DNA of 64,000 nt from an uncultured Massilia sp. (GCA_946481275.1 CAMLMV010000001.1:248001-312000), one strand, 5' to 3'. Positions 36,543 to 45,215 are shown, counted from the stretch's first letter. Numbers and translations are program-made. Notes: generated by a model not told the origin, from the letters alone.

Positions 36543-36768
36543 GGCTGGGCGATTATATCTTGACGGAACGCGTATTTCGTTAAATCAATAGTGCATGATG
36601 GTTGCCCGCCACACCGTGGCCGGATTCGTGTGATACGCGCTATCCAGTCTCTGCCGCGCGCGAGGGGCGCGGCCGCAGCATGCCCGACGTGATCATGGCG
36701 ACCTTCCTCGAGTTGATGCGGACCCGCAACCCGAACCGGATCGGCGACATCGGTTTCGGCATGCGCGC

Positions 36769-37137
36769 GTCCCGCGCCTCCAGATCCTCGCGGCCTGCAG
36801 GTGTTATTACCGCTTCGCCGTCGACAACCCGTCGTATGCCCAGGTGATGTTCGGCACCGGCCGCGAACTGTGGGACAGGGCCGAACCGCTGCCCGCGCTC
36901 GACCGCACGCGGGCGATCCTGCTGCGCATCATCCACCACTGCCAGCGGTCGGGCGACATCCCGGGAGGGCTCGACGAAAAGGAGGTCCTGGGCCTGTTAT
37001 GGGCCCACGTCCACGGTTTCACCCTGCTGGCCGCCAACCGCGTGCTGACGGAGCGCGAGACCGGCGCGCCGGAAGCGTTCCTGGAGAAGGGCGTGCGGGT
37101 CATTCTCGCGGGACTCGATGCGGCGTCGCACAAGTGA
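36769..37137 (+). pseudogene. TetR/AcrR regulator remnant (C-terminal WHG-type domain only)
   Basis: From about LQILAACRCYYRFAVDNPSYAQVMFG the frame matches the ligand-binding part of TetR regulators (Y-R-x-F-A-x-x-N-P-x-Y-x-x-M-F-G motif) and runs to a natural stop. The N-terminal helix-turn-helix is gone. Upstream (36680-36766) lies another coding-like piece in a different frame, with PDVIMATFLELMRTRNPNRIG, which I cannot assign. The first usable start (GTG at 36844) would make only 97 residues, so it cannot bind DNA. Confidence 0.7.
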
Positions 37138-37241
37138 CAAACGCCGCCATTCCGGTTAGCATAATTTGTTAGTCTCTCGAACAATTTAGCCCGGACGCTG
37201 CCGCCAGCAAGCGTATTGACGCAATCCTCTGCCCATCCACG

Positions 37242-39407
37242 ATGTCTCCCACGCCTCTCCGCCTCGCCATCGCCGCCGCGCTGTTCTGCCCCGCTGCCGT
37301 GTTCGCACAATCGGCCCCGCCGGCCGACAAGACCAAGACCCAGGACAAACCGGTCCAGAAGGTGGAGGTGAAGGGGACGGCCAGCACCTATGATCCGCGC
37401 CGCGACGACACGGCCAGCAAGACCATCCTGTCGGCGGACGAGATCCGAAAGTATGGCGACGACAACATCTTCGACGTGTTGAAGCGGGCGCCGGGCGTCA
37501 CCGTGACGGATAAATCGATCAAGATGCGCGGGCTCGGCAACGGCTACACGCAGATCCTCGTCAACGGCGACCGCCCGCCGCCGGGCTTTTCGCTGGATGC
37601 GCTGACGCCGGACCAGATCGAGCGCATCGAGGTGATCCGCGCCGCCAGCGCCGAGTATTCGATGCAGGCCATCGCGGGCACGATCAACATCGTGCTGCGC
37701 AAGGTCGTGAGCAAGCCGCAGCGCGACCTGCGGCTGAATGCCACGCGCTCGACCTTGCAGCGAAGCGGCACGATGGGCGGCACGTGGGGCGAGAAGGTCG
37801 GCAGCCTGTCGTACTTCGTGAACGGTTCCCTGTTCGGCGGCCACAACGACTTCCATTCGCGCGGCGCGGACCAGCTGACGCTGCCGGACGGTACGCTGGC
37901 GCAGTCGCGCCTGACCCGGTACGACGGCGGCGGCGCCTACCGCGGCGGCGTCCTGTTCCCGCGCCTGAACTGGAAGATCGACGCGGACAACGAACTGAAC
38001 CTGTCGGCCGGGCTGCAGGCGAGCCGCCACGCGTGGTCGGGCGCCTCGCACAACGACAACCTCGTCGGCGCGTTCGGCGATCCGGACTGGATCGACATGC
38101 CGGGCCGCACGTCCGGCGACCAGTGGATGATGCGCGGCGAGATCGGCTGGATCGCAAAGGTGGCCGGCGGCAAGCTGGACGTCAGCCTGTCGGGCGAGCG
38201 CAGCCGCGACGAGAACGACAACGACACGGATTACTACGACGCGGGCCGCGCGCACCACCTGCTGCGCGACTGGGACACCGTGTATCGTCCGCGCCGCATG
38301 TCGTTCCGGGGCAAGTTCTCGCGCTCGCTGTTCGATGGACACGCGCTCGTCACGGGCGTCGATGCGAGCCGCCAGCGCAACGAGGATTCGCGCGACCGCA
38401 TCGACCAGCAGGACGGCGCGCCGGCCACGCACGTCGTCGAAGCGTACGCGCCGCAGGTGACGCGCCTGGCCGGCTACGTGCAGGACGAGTGGAACATCAC
38501 GAAGCAGTGGTCGATGTACCTGGGCGGACGCTGGGAAGGCGTGGAGACCGAGAGTGCGGGGACGAACGTGCCGGAAACGACGTCGCGCAGCCACGTGCTG
38601 AGCCCCGTCGCGCAGACCCTGTACAAATTCCCGGACAAGAGCGGCCGCCAGGTGCGCCTTGCGCTCACGCGCACGTACAAGGCGCCGACCGTCGACCAGC
38701 TGACGGCGCGGCGGTACCTGTCCGCGCTGAACACCCGCTTCGCGGCCGATTCCAGCGGCAATCCGGCCCTGAAGCCGGAGCTGGCGAACGGCATCGACGT
38801 CGCCTTCGAACAATACTGGGCGGACGGCGCGATGGTGTCGGTGAGCGGCACGCAGCGCCTCATCAGCGACTACATCCGCACCCGCCTGGACCTCGACCCG
38901 GACGGCCGCTGGATCTATCGCCCGCTGAACGACGGCGACGCGCGCGTGCATTCGCTGGAGGCCGAGGTCAAGCTGCCGCTGCGCATGCTGAACCCGGCCG
39001 CGGCGGGCTTCGACATGCGCGCGAGCGTGACCCGCAACTGGTCCGAGGTGTCGACCGTGCCCGGCCCCGACAACCGCCTCGACGGCCAGACGCCGGTGTC
39101 GGCCAACGTGGGGCTCGACTACCGCCGCGATCGCCTCAGTTTCGGCGCCAGCATGGCGTACCAGCAGGGTGGCTGGGTACGCGTGTCGGATGCGCAGATG
39201 CGGCATGCGCACACGCGGCGCGACGTCGACGCGTACGCGGCCTGGAAGCTCGACCCAAAGCTGCAACTGCGCTTCACGCTCAACAATATCCTGGGCATGG
39301 ACAATGCGTCGGAAAGCATCTACGAAGACGCGGGCGGGCTGTCGCGCCAGGCCAGCTGGCAGCAGGGCGCCACGCGCTTCGGGGTGAATCTCGAGCTGAA
39401 GATGTGA
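37242..39407 (+). CDS. TonB-dependent outer-membrane receptor
   Basis: 721 residues. Signal peptide (about 1-23, ending VFA). The plug domain (about 50-165) shows VKRAPGVTVTDKSIKMRGLGNGYTQILVNGDR-type features (parts RAPGVTVTD and MRGLGNG) and a TonB-box-like VEVKGTA near the mature start. The barrel (about 170-721) ends in a C-terminal Met after alternating beta residues. Such receptors import siderophores, vitamins or sugars. No substrate gene is adjacent. It lies downstream of the TetR remnant. Confidence 0.93.
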   Translation: MSPTPLRLAIAAALFCPAAVFAQSAPPADKTKTQDKPVQKVEVKGTASTYDPRRDDTASKTILSADEIRKYGDDNIFDVLKRAPGVTVTDKSIKMRGLGNGYTQILVNGDRPPPGFSLDALTPDQIERIEVIRAASAEYSMQAIAGTINIVLRKVVSKPQRDLRLNATRSTLQRSGTMGGTWGEKVGSLSYFVNGSLFGGHNDFHSRGADQLTLPDGTLAQSRLTRYDGGGAYRGGVLFPRLNWKIDADNELNLSAGLQASRHAWSGASHNDNLVGAFGDPDWIDMPGRTSGDQWMMRGEIGWIAKVAGGKLDVSLSGERSRDENDNDTDYYDAGRAHHLLRDWDTVYRPRRMSFRGKFSRSLFDGHALVTGVDASRQRNEDSRDRIDQQDGAPATHVVEAYAPQVTRLAGYVQDEWNITKQWSMYLGGRWEGVETESAGTNVPETTSRSHVLSPVAQTLYKFPDKSGRQVRLALTRTYKAPTVDQLTARRYLSALNTRFAADSSGNPALKPELANGIDVAFEQYWADGAMVSVSGTQRLISDYIRTRLDLDPDGRWIYRPLNDGDARVHSLEAEVKLPLRMLNPAAAGFDMRASVTRNWSEVSTVPGPDNRLDGQTPVSANVGLDYRRDRLSFGASMAYQQGGWVRVSDAQMRHAHTRRDVDAYAAWKLDPKLQLRFTLNNILGMDNASESIYEDAGGLSRQASWQQGATRFGVNLELKM

Positions 39408-39435
39408 CGAGGAAACGAATGTTCCACCCGTTACG

Positions 39436-39455
39436 GTTTGGTACAAATTCCAAAC
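39436..39455. promoter_or_regulatory. Palindrome GTTTGG-N8-CCAAAC before hypothetical gene
   Basis: Six-base arms match perfectly around TACAAATT. GTTACGG occurs just before it and again 30 bases later. It lies about 35 bases upstream of the next ATG, a suitable place for an operator. The regulator is unknown. Confidence 0.35.
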
Positions 39456-39488
39456 GTACAGATAAGTTACGGCGGTTAGGATTGCCGC

Positions 39489-39878
39489 ATGAACTTTACT
39501 TTTTCGTCATTGGAGCACGGGACCTGTGTCGTCAAGCTGTGGGCGACGGGCCGTTACGGGTTTTCCCTGCCGAAGAAAGTCGACATCACCACGCCCGGCG
39601 GGGCGTCGTGTACGTTCCTGTACATTAACAAGGTTGAGAAGCGGCTCAGCATGAAGCCCGAGCCGGGCAACCGGATGATCGTCCGGATCGCCATCGGCGC
39701 GTTCCTCGCAGGGGCGCCGCCGGACGGCAGCACGATCGAGATCGATCCGGACATGCCGCCGTATGCCGGCAAGCTCACCCCCGTGCGGCTGGACGTGCCG
39801 CGCGCACCGATGCGGGTGCGGCCGGGAAAGTCGCATGCCCGCACGCGGCAGGAAGCCGAGTGCGGGACGACAACCTGA
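39489..39878 (+). CDS. Hypothetical protein, 129 residues
   Basis: No signal peptide or membrane helix. The first 100 residues look like a compact beta-rich domain (FSLPKKVDITTPGGASCTFLYINKVE). The tail is basic and proline-rich (RAPMRVRPGKSH). Third positions are GC-rich as in real genes. The ribosome site is weak (GGATTG) and no family is recognised. It sits between the TonB receptor and the ECF41 sigma factor on the same strand. Confidence 0.5.
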   Translation: MNFTFSSLEHGTCVVKLWATGRYGFSLPKKVDITTPGGASCTFLYINKVEKRLSMKPEPGNRMIVRIAIGAFLAGAPPDGSTIEIDPDMPPYAGKLTPVRLDVPRAPMRVRPGKSHARTRQEAECGTTT

Positions 39879-39923
39879 CAGTCCGGGGAGGATTTGCGGT
39901 GCACTGACGGGCGTACAATCGGC

Positions 39924-39950
39924 GGTCACAAAACGCGTGCCTCATCCGTC
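39924..39950 (+). promoter_or_regulatory. ECF41-like promoter immediately before sigJ
   Basis: GGTCACA at 39924-39930, 16 bases, then CGTC at 39947-39950. From memory, the ECF41 consensus is TGTCACA then CGTC with about this spacing, so only the first base differs. CGTC ends 2 bases before the sigJ ATG, so the message would be leaderless, or start codon use would shift to the second ATG at 39959. Suggests autoregulation. Confidence 0.5.
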
Positions 39951-39952
39951 TT

Positions 39953-40858
39953 ATGGATATGGATACCCAGACCGCTGCCCTCAACCCCGCCCTGGACGAG
40001 TTCGTCCGCCTCCGCCCCCGCCTGTTCGGGATCGCCTACCGCATGCTCGGCGTGCGCGCCGACGCCGAGGACATCGTGCAGGAAGCCTGGCTGCGCTGGC
40101 AGAACGGCGGCAGCGTCGAGGCCCGTACGCCGGAAGCGTGGCTCGTCACCGTCGTCACGCGGCTCTCCATCGACCGGCTGCGCGGGGCGATGACGGAGCG
40201 CGAGCACTACGTCGGCCCGTGGCTGCCGGAGCCGCTCGTGGAAGACACGGCGGCGTCGCCGGAGAGCGCGCTGGAAGCGGCCGGCGACCTGTCGACGGCG
40301 TTCCTGCTGATGCTCGAACGGCTGGCGCCGGAGGAGCGCGCCGTGTTCCTGCTGCACCAGGTCTTCGATTTCGACTATCCCGAGGTCGCGGCCATGGTCG
40401 GCAAGACGGAAGCCGCGTGCCGCAAGGTGCTGCAGCGCGCGCGCGAACGCGTGCGGGCGGAGCGGCCCCGGTTCGCCGTCAACCGCGAGCTGCACCTGGA
40501 ATTGCTGGGGCGCTTCGTGCAGGCGGCGCGCTCGGCCGATCCGGCCCAGGTGCAGGCGCTGCTGACGGCGGACGCCACGTTCACGGGCGACGGCGGCGGC
40601 AAGGTCAAGACGACCGTCAGGCAGGTGTTCGGCGCCGACCGCGTGGGCCGCCTCGTCGCGGGCATCGAACGCAAGTGGTCCGGTACCGATACGCGCCACG
40701 ACATCATCACCGTCAACGGCGAGCCCGGTCTGCTGACCTGGCGCAATGGCGTGCCGGATGCGATTACGTCGATTCATATCGAGCACGGCCGCATCGCCGC
40801 GATCTATGTCGTGCGCAACCCGGACAAGCTGGGTGGTGTGGCCACCATGCGTGCCTGA
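39953..40858 (+). CDS. sigJ: ECF41-type RNA polymerase sigma factor (SigJ family)
   Basis: 301 residues. Sigma region 2 (about 15-75; RLFGIAYRMLGVRADAEDIVQEAWLRW) and region 4 (about 115-165; APEERAVFLLHQVFDFDYPEVAAMVGKTEAACRK) are clear. A C-terminal SnoaL-like domain (about 180-290) follows, ending in the NPDKL signature seen in ECF41. In that group the C-terminal domain modulates the sigma factor in place of an anti-sigma factor. The usual partner (a COE-type oxidoreductase or decarboxylase gene) is not next to it. Confidence 0.9.
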   Translation: MDMDTQTAALNPALDEFVRLRPRLFGIAYRMLGVRADAEDIVQEAWLRWQNGGSVEARTPEAWLVTVVTRLSIDRLRGAMTEREHYVGPWLPEPLVEDTAASPESALEAAGDLSTAFLLMLERLAPEERAVFLLHQVFDFDYPEVAAMVGKTEAACRKVLQRARERVRAERPRFAVNRELHLELLGRFVQAARSADPAQVQALLTADATFTGDGGGKVKTTVRQVFGADRVGRLVAGIERKWSGTDTRHDIITVNGEPGLLTWRNGVPDAITSIHIEHGRIAAIYVVRNPDKLGGVATMRA

Positions 40859-41022
40859 TCGGTAACTTTTTGTCCGCGCGCAACGTATTTTCCTGATAAC
40901 ACGCAGACGAAGGTCAGATCGTCAAAAAAAACCGGGTTTCCTGCTTATGCATGGCGCAAACGGAGGTATGCTTGCGGTCGGTACAACACTACCGTGGTCA
41001 ACTTTCTTGAGGCGCGTATTAC

Positions 41023-42351
41023 ATGGCGGGTGACATCTCGTTGTACAGGAATCATGTGCTGTTCTTGTCGCACAGCTTCTTCATCAAGGACAACCGGGCC
41101 GAGTTGCTGCTGCACGCGCACAAGTACGATTTCGAGATCCACTTCTTCCACGAGCTCAGCGAATTCGTGGCCGCCGTCGGGCGCGATGCCGGCGACGGCC
41201 TGTACCTCATCGACCTCGACGCGCTGTACAACATGCAGTCCGACCTGCACGACAAGCGCAAGACCCTGCTGCTGGGCGAGCTGCTGGCGCGGCTGCCGGA
41301 CGACCACCGCTACGTCTACCTGCAGAGCGTGCGCCAGGGCAGCCGGTTCCTGCTGCAGCAACGCCTCGTCGACAGCAAATGCCTTGCCTACGCCGAAAAA
41401 CCCATCGCCAACGACGTCCTCGTCGACAAGCTGTTCAACCTGTTCGTGCAACAGAAGCGCGGCGACCTCGTGCGCGTCGCCATGCTGGGCGCGCCGCCGG
41501 GCTGGGACGAGGCCGCGCTGCGCGAACAGCGGCTGGACATCGTCTACCACACCGACCCGCAGACGCTGCACCTGCGCGTCAAGGACTTGCAGCCGGACAT
41601 GGTGCTGATCACGGACGTGGAATACGAACGGACGGAAGCCGTCGTGCGCGTGCTCAAGCGGAATATCGAAGCGGACCCCGTGCGCGAGATCACCTTGCTG
41701 CAACGCCGCGCCGACCCGGGCCAGGCGCGGCGCGCCCTCGACAGCGGCTTCGACGCGCTGCTCGCGATGGACGACCCCGACCTGCTCGCGCGCCAGCTGC
41801 TCAACCGGGCCGCCAAGATCCGCATCAGCCGCGACCTGATCGGCAAGGACCGGGCGACGGGCCTGCTCAACAAGGTCGGCCTGCAGCAGAAGGCGCAGGC
41901 GCTGATCTGCCGTGCCGCGCTGGAAAACAGGCCGTTGTGCTTCGGCATCATCGACATCGACAAATTCAAGACCATCAACGATACCTGGGGCCATTACTTC
42001 GGGGACATCGTCATCAAGCGCCTGTCGCTGACGCTGGCGGCGCGCATCGAAGAAGGCGACCTGCTGAGCCGCTTCGGCGGCGAGGAATTCGTCGTCGTGT
42101 TCTGGGACTGCACGCTGGAGCAGGGCTGGCGCCGGCTCGACGCGTTGCGCCAGGCGTTCGGCGCGATCGCGTTCGAGGTCAAGCCGGGCGACGTGCGCCA
42201 CTTCTCGTTCAGCGGCGGGCTGGCGGCGTATCCGGAAGGACGCAGCGAGAACGAATTGTTCCTGCGGGCGGACGCCATGCTGTACGAAGCGAAGCAGGGC
42301 GGACGCAACCAGATCCGTCCGCTGGCCGCGCCCGTCGCCCAAACGGGCTGA
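41023..42351 (+). CDS. Diguanylate cyclase with receiver-like N-terminal domains
   Basis: 442 residues. Two receiver-like folds (about 10-140 and 150-265) without a clear full set of phosphorylation residues precede a GGDEF domain (about 275-435). The domain has FGIIDIDKFKTINDTWGH (metal and nucleotide site) and RFGGEEFVVVF, so it is probably active and makes c-di-GMP. The inhibitory I-site, R-x-x-D five residues before GGEEF, reads EEGD here; Asp is kept but Arg is lost. Feedback inhibition may therefore be weak. Confidence 0.9.
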   Translation: MAGDISLYRNHVLFLSHSFFIKDNRAELLLHAHKYDFEIHFFHELSEFVAAVGRDAGDGLYLIDLDALYNMQSDLHDKRKTLLLGELLARLPDDHRYVYLQSVRQGSRFLLQQRLVDSKCLAYAEKPIANDVLVDKLFNLFVQQKRGDLVRVAMLGAPPGWDEAALREQRLDIVYHTDPQTLHLRVKDLQPDMVLITDVEYERTEAVVRVLKRNIEADPVREITLLQRRADPGQARRALDSGFDALLAMDDPDLLARQLLNRAAKIRISRDLIGKDRATGLLNKVGLQQKAQALICRAALENRPLCFGIIDIDKFKTINDTWGHYFGDIVIKRLSLTLAARIEEGDLLSRFGGEEFVVVFWDCTLEQGWRRLDALRQAFGAIAFEVKPGDVRHFSFSGGLAAYPEGRSENELFLRADAMLYEAKQGGRNQIRPLAAPVAQTG

Positions 42352-42375
42352 AACTTACCAAACGTGAAATTTACT

Positions 42376-42397
42376 CGCGCCGGACGCGTCCGGCGCG
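42376..42397. promoter_or_regulatory. Perfect 22-bp GC palindrome upstream of the kfrA-like gene
   Basis: CGCGCCGGAC-GCGTCCGGCGCG, given as its two 11-base halves, is completely self-complementary without a loop. It lies about 90 bases before the kfrA-like ATG, ahead of a possible -10 (TATTAT at about 42436). KfrA proteins bind long inverted repeats at their own promoters. It might alternatively serve as a stem after the upstream gene, but no T-run follows. Confidence 0.5.
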
Positions 42398-42486
42398 CAA
42401 CACTCTTGCGCTGATTGCTGCTGAATTTCTCTACGGGAAGTATTATACGCACTCCCGAAATCCAACGAAGCAGGAGTCAAGACCTT

Positions 42487-43212
42487 ATGGCAGGCCAAGA
42501 AGTCACATTCGACGACGTTGCGCGCGCAGCCGAGAGTTTGCAGGAAGATGGCGAAGCGGTCACCATCGAAGCGGTGCAGGACTTCCTCGGCGAGGGTTCG
42601 CCGAACGCCATCTTCAAGCATCTGGCCGCGTGGCGTGCGGCAAACGTCAAGCCGAAGACAGCTCCCAAGGCCGAGCTGCCGCAGGAATTGCTGGCCGGGC
42701 TGGCGGACTGGGCCCTGAAGTTTGCGGAAGAGTCCGGCGCCGGCGACCGCGAAGCGCTGGAGCGCAACGAGGCGGACATCGAAGCCTTGCGTTCGGCCGG
42801 CGAAGCGCTCGAAGGCGAACGCGATGCGCTGCGTGACGAAATGGCGAACGCGGCGGCCGCGTCCGAGGAAGCCATCGCCGAGCGCGACGAAACCATCGAA
42901 CGCCTGAACGCGGAACTCAAGAATGCGCGCCAGGTCGCGATGGATGCCCTCGTCAGCAAGGCGAAGGACCAGCTTGCGATCGACGGCAAGGAACAGCAGC
43001 TGACGCAGCTGCGCCAGGAACTGGAACGCAAGGTGGCCGACATGGCCGCCGAATCGGACGCGCGCCTGCGCGCCGAGATGGAACTCGTGGGCGCCACGAC
43101 GGCGCGCGACAGCCTCGCGGCCGAGCTGGACGATTTGCGCGCGAAGCTCGACAAGTCGACGGCGGAGCGCAGCAAGCTGCGGGCCGAACTGACCGAGCTC
43201 AAAAAGAAGTAA
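42487..43212 (+). CDS. KfrA-like DNA-binding coiled-coil protein
   Basis: 241 residues. The N-terminal domain (about 1-85; VTFDDVARAAESLQEDGEAVTIEAVQDFLGEGSPNAIFKHLAAW in parts) matches the KfrA N-terminal DNA-binding region. The remainder (about 88-241) is an almost unbroken acidic/basic heptad coiled coil. KfrA is best known from broad-host-range plasmids as an autorepressor and nucleoid-like protein. This copy lies among chromosomal genes. AGGAG is 12 bases before the ATG, a rather long spacing. Confidence 0.82.
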   Translation: MAGQEVTFDDVARAAESLQEDGEAVTIEAVQDFLGEGSPNAIFKHLAAWRAANVKPKTAPKAELPQELLAGLADWALKFAEESGAGDREALERNEADIEALRSAGEALEGERDALRDEMANAAAASEEAIAERDETIERLNAELKNARQVAMDALVSKAKDQLAIDGKEQQLTQLRQELERKVADMAAESDARLRAEMELVGATTARDSLAAELDDLRAKLDKSTAERSKLRAELTELKKK

Positions 43213-43214
43213 AG

Positions 43215-43682
43215 TCAGGGTGACACGGACGGGGTGCGTTTCAGGCACCGCAAGGTAAACGTCGACCGCGTCCGCGTCACCCCCGGCAGCTTGTACAGCT
43301 TTTGCCGCAGGAATTTCTCATACCCTTCCGTCCCCGCCACGGCGACCTTGATCAGGTAGTCGTACTCCCCCGACAGCAGATACGCCTCCATCACTTCCGG
43401 CAGCTCGGCCAGCGCGTCCTGGAACGCCTTGAAGATCTCGTCGTCGTGGCGGTCCACCGTCACCTCGATGATCACCGTGTCCGGCATGCCCAGCGCCCGC
43501 TGGTCCAGCATCGCGACGTAGCCCGTGATGTAGCCCGCTTCCTCCAGCGTCTTGACGCGGTGCCAGCAGGGCGTCGGCGACAGGTGCACCGTTTCGGCCA
43601 GTTTCTGGTTGCTGATGCGCCCGTCGCGGCTGAGCGTGCGCAGGATCTGGCGGTCGGTCTCGTCCAGCTGGCCGTCTTTCAT
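43215..43682 (-). CDS. Lrp/AsnC family regulator
   Basis: 155 residues. N-terminal helix-turn-helix (about 8-60; LDETDRQILRTLSRDGRISNQKLAETVHLSPTPCWHRVKTLE in parts) and C-terminal RAM ligand-binding domain (about 70-145; VTVDRHDDEIF, AYLLSGEYDYLIKV). Lrp-family proteins sense amino acids and often control amino-acid exporters. The divergent neighbour is an EamA-type exporter, which fits. Stop is 2 bases from the converging kfrA-like stop. Confidence 0.92.
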   Translation of the reverse strand: MKDGQLDETDRQILRTLSRDGRISNQKLAETVHLSPTPCWHRVKTLEEAGYITGYVAMLDQRALGMPDTVIIEVTVDRHDDEIFKAFQDALAELPEVMEAYLLSGEYDYLIKVAVAGTEGYEKFLRQKLYKLPGVTRTRSTFTLRCLKRTPSVSP

Positions 43683-43727
43683 CGCAGTGCTTCCTTCGTA
43701 GTTTCCGTATAAGACCGGAGATTTTAT

Positions 43728-43793
43728 CTTCTATTCGGTATTTCTGCAGAAGACCCTTGCGGAAACAGCCGTGTTAACGCTATCGAATAGAAG
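43728..43793. promoter_or_regulatory. 10-bp inverted-repeat pair between Lrp gene and exporter gene
   Basis: CTTCTATTCG (43728-43737) and its exact reverse complement CGAATAGAAG (43784-43793) lie 46 bases apart in the divergent promoter region, 56 bases centre to centre (about five turns). Each half sits within AT-rich flanks. The arrangement suits wrapping or looping by an Lrp octamer. The binding protein is inferred from position. Confidence 0.55.
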
Positions 43794-43899
43794 CACATTC
43801 TGCGCGTGCTCCCTTACCATGGCGCTTATCCATTTATTGCGGCGCAGCATGCCTTACCCGGGAATGCCCGCGTCCGCCGCTTTACGTTCAGGAGCCCTC

Positions 43900-44835
43900 G
43901 TGTCGAATGCAGTGTCACGGGCGGGCGCCGGCTACCGGAGTGATCCCTTCGCAGCCGAACTGCCGCTCATGCTGATCACCCCCGCGCTGTTCGCAGCGAA
44001 CCTCGTCGTCGCCCGCTGGGCGCAGGGCGCGGGGATCCCGCCCGTCTTCCTCGCCTTCGGGCGCTGGATGCTGGCGTTCATGATCCTGCTGCCGTCGTGC
44101 GGACCGCGCCTGTGGGCGCTGCGTGGCCTGCTCCGCGCCAACTGGCAGCGCATCCTGCTGCTGGCCGGCCTGGGCATGGGCCTTTCTGTCGCGCCGCAAT
44201 ATGTCGGCGCCCGCCATACGAGCGCGGCCAACGTGGGCATCATCTTCGCCGCCTGCCCGGCGCTCGTGACGTTGATCGAAACGCTCGTGTGGAAGGCGCC
44301 TTTGTCGCGCCGCCAGGCCGGCGGCATGTTCCTGGCGATTCTCGGCGTGCTCGTCGTGCTGTCGAAGGGCGACGTCACGGCGCTGGGCCAGCTGGAATTC
44401 GGCCGCGGCGACCTGTGGGTCGTGCTGGCCGCCTGCGGCTGGTCGTTCTATACCGTCTTCAACAAGCGCTTGCCGTTGCCGCCGCTGCCGTCCACGGTAA
44501 AGCTGGCCGCGCTGATCGGCGGCGGTGCCCTCGTGCTGGCGCCGTTCGCCGCGTTCGAAGCGGCCAGCGGCACCGTCGCCGACTTCGCCGACGGCCGCCT
44601 GTACGCGGCGCTCGCCTTCCTCGCCGTCGTGCCGAGCCTCGGCGCGTACTTCTTCTTCGACCGCCTCGTGGCGGCAGCCGGCCCGGCGCGCGCGAGCCTG
44701 ACCGTCTACCTGATTCCGCTGTTCGCGACGCTGGCGGCCTGGCCCCTGCTGAAGGAGCCGCCGCACCTGTACCACGCGGCCGGTTTCGCCGTCATCCTGG
44801 CCGGCGTCGCCGTCGCCAGCATGCGCCGCCGCTGA
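43900..44835 (+). CDS. EamA-family transporter (drug/metabolite exporter)
   Basis: 311 residues with ten predicted membrane helices in two EamA repeats (about 20-145 and 165-305). First repeat: LITPALFAANLVVARWAQG. Second repeat: LWVVLAACGWSFYTVFNKRL. Family members export amino acids, metabolites or toxic compounds. The GTG start (SNAVSRAG) follows AGGAG by 7 bases. ATG starts further upstream would overrun the operator pair and add a non-hydrophobic tail. Confidence 0.85.
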   Translation: MSNAVSRAGAGYRSDPFAAELPLMLITPALFAANLVVARWAQGAGIPPVFLAFGRWMLAFMILLPSCGPRLWALRGLLRANWQRILLLAGLGMGLSVAPQYVGARHTSAANVGIIFAACPALVTLIETLVWKAPLSRRQAGGMFLAILGVLVVLSKGDVTALGQLEFGRGDLWVVLAACGWSFYTVFNKRLPLPPLPSTVKLAALIGGGALVLAPFAAFEAASGTVADFADGRLYAALAFLAVVPSLGAYFFFDRLVAAAGPARASLTVYLIPLFATLAAWPLLKEPPHLYHAAGFAVILAGVAVASMRRR

Positions 44836-44927
44836 TCCCTGTCACGGCTCGGATGGATCCGTGCTCGTGGCAGCAGCCGGCCGCGCGTTTGGCATAATAG
44901 CGGCCGCCACCACGACGAGGAACCTCC

Positions 44928-45215
44928 ATGTTCGATCCGACGCGCCGTACCGTCCTTCTTGCCGCATTGGCCGTGCAGGAGGCGCTCGCGAACACGACTG
45001 GCAAGGAGCGCATTCAGGCGGGTTTCCCGTCGGATTGCCGCGTGGCCGAAAAGACGGGCACGGGCGCCCACGGGACGACCAACGACGTGGGCATCGTGTT
45101 TCCGCCGCAGGGCCAGCCCGTGATCGTGGCCGTCTACTATACCGGGTCGACAAACGACGACAAGGTCGTCGCCGACGCCGCGGCCGTCGTCGCGCGCGCG
45201 TTGGGGGCCGTTTGA
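44928..45215 (+). pseudogene. Class A beta-lactamase remnant with large internal deletion
   Basis: The first 16 residues (MFDPTRRTVLLAALAV) look like the signal-peptide start of a beta-lactamase. They run directly into LANTTGKERIQAGFP and RVAEKTGTGAHGTTNDVGIV, the final quarter of a class A enzyme, including the KTG motif. The catalytic SxxK, the SDN loop and the E166 omega loop are all missing. The 95-residue product cannot hydrolyse beta-lactams. GAGGAAC and a CATAAT box upstream remain, so it may still be expressed. Confidence 0.8.

Noticed and set aside
37160..37190. TTGTT/AACAA inverted repeat before the TonB receptor as a TetR operator
   Set aside because: Only five bases per arm, and the local TetR gene has no DNA-binding domain left.
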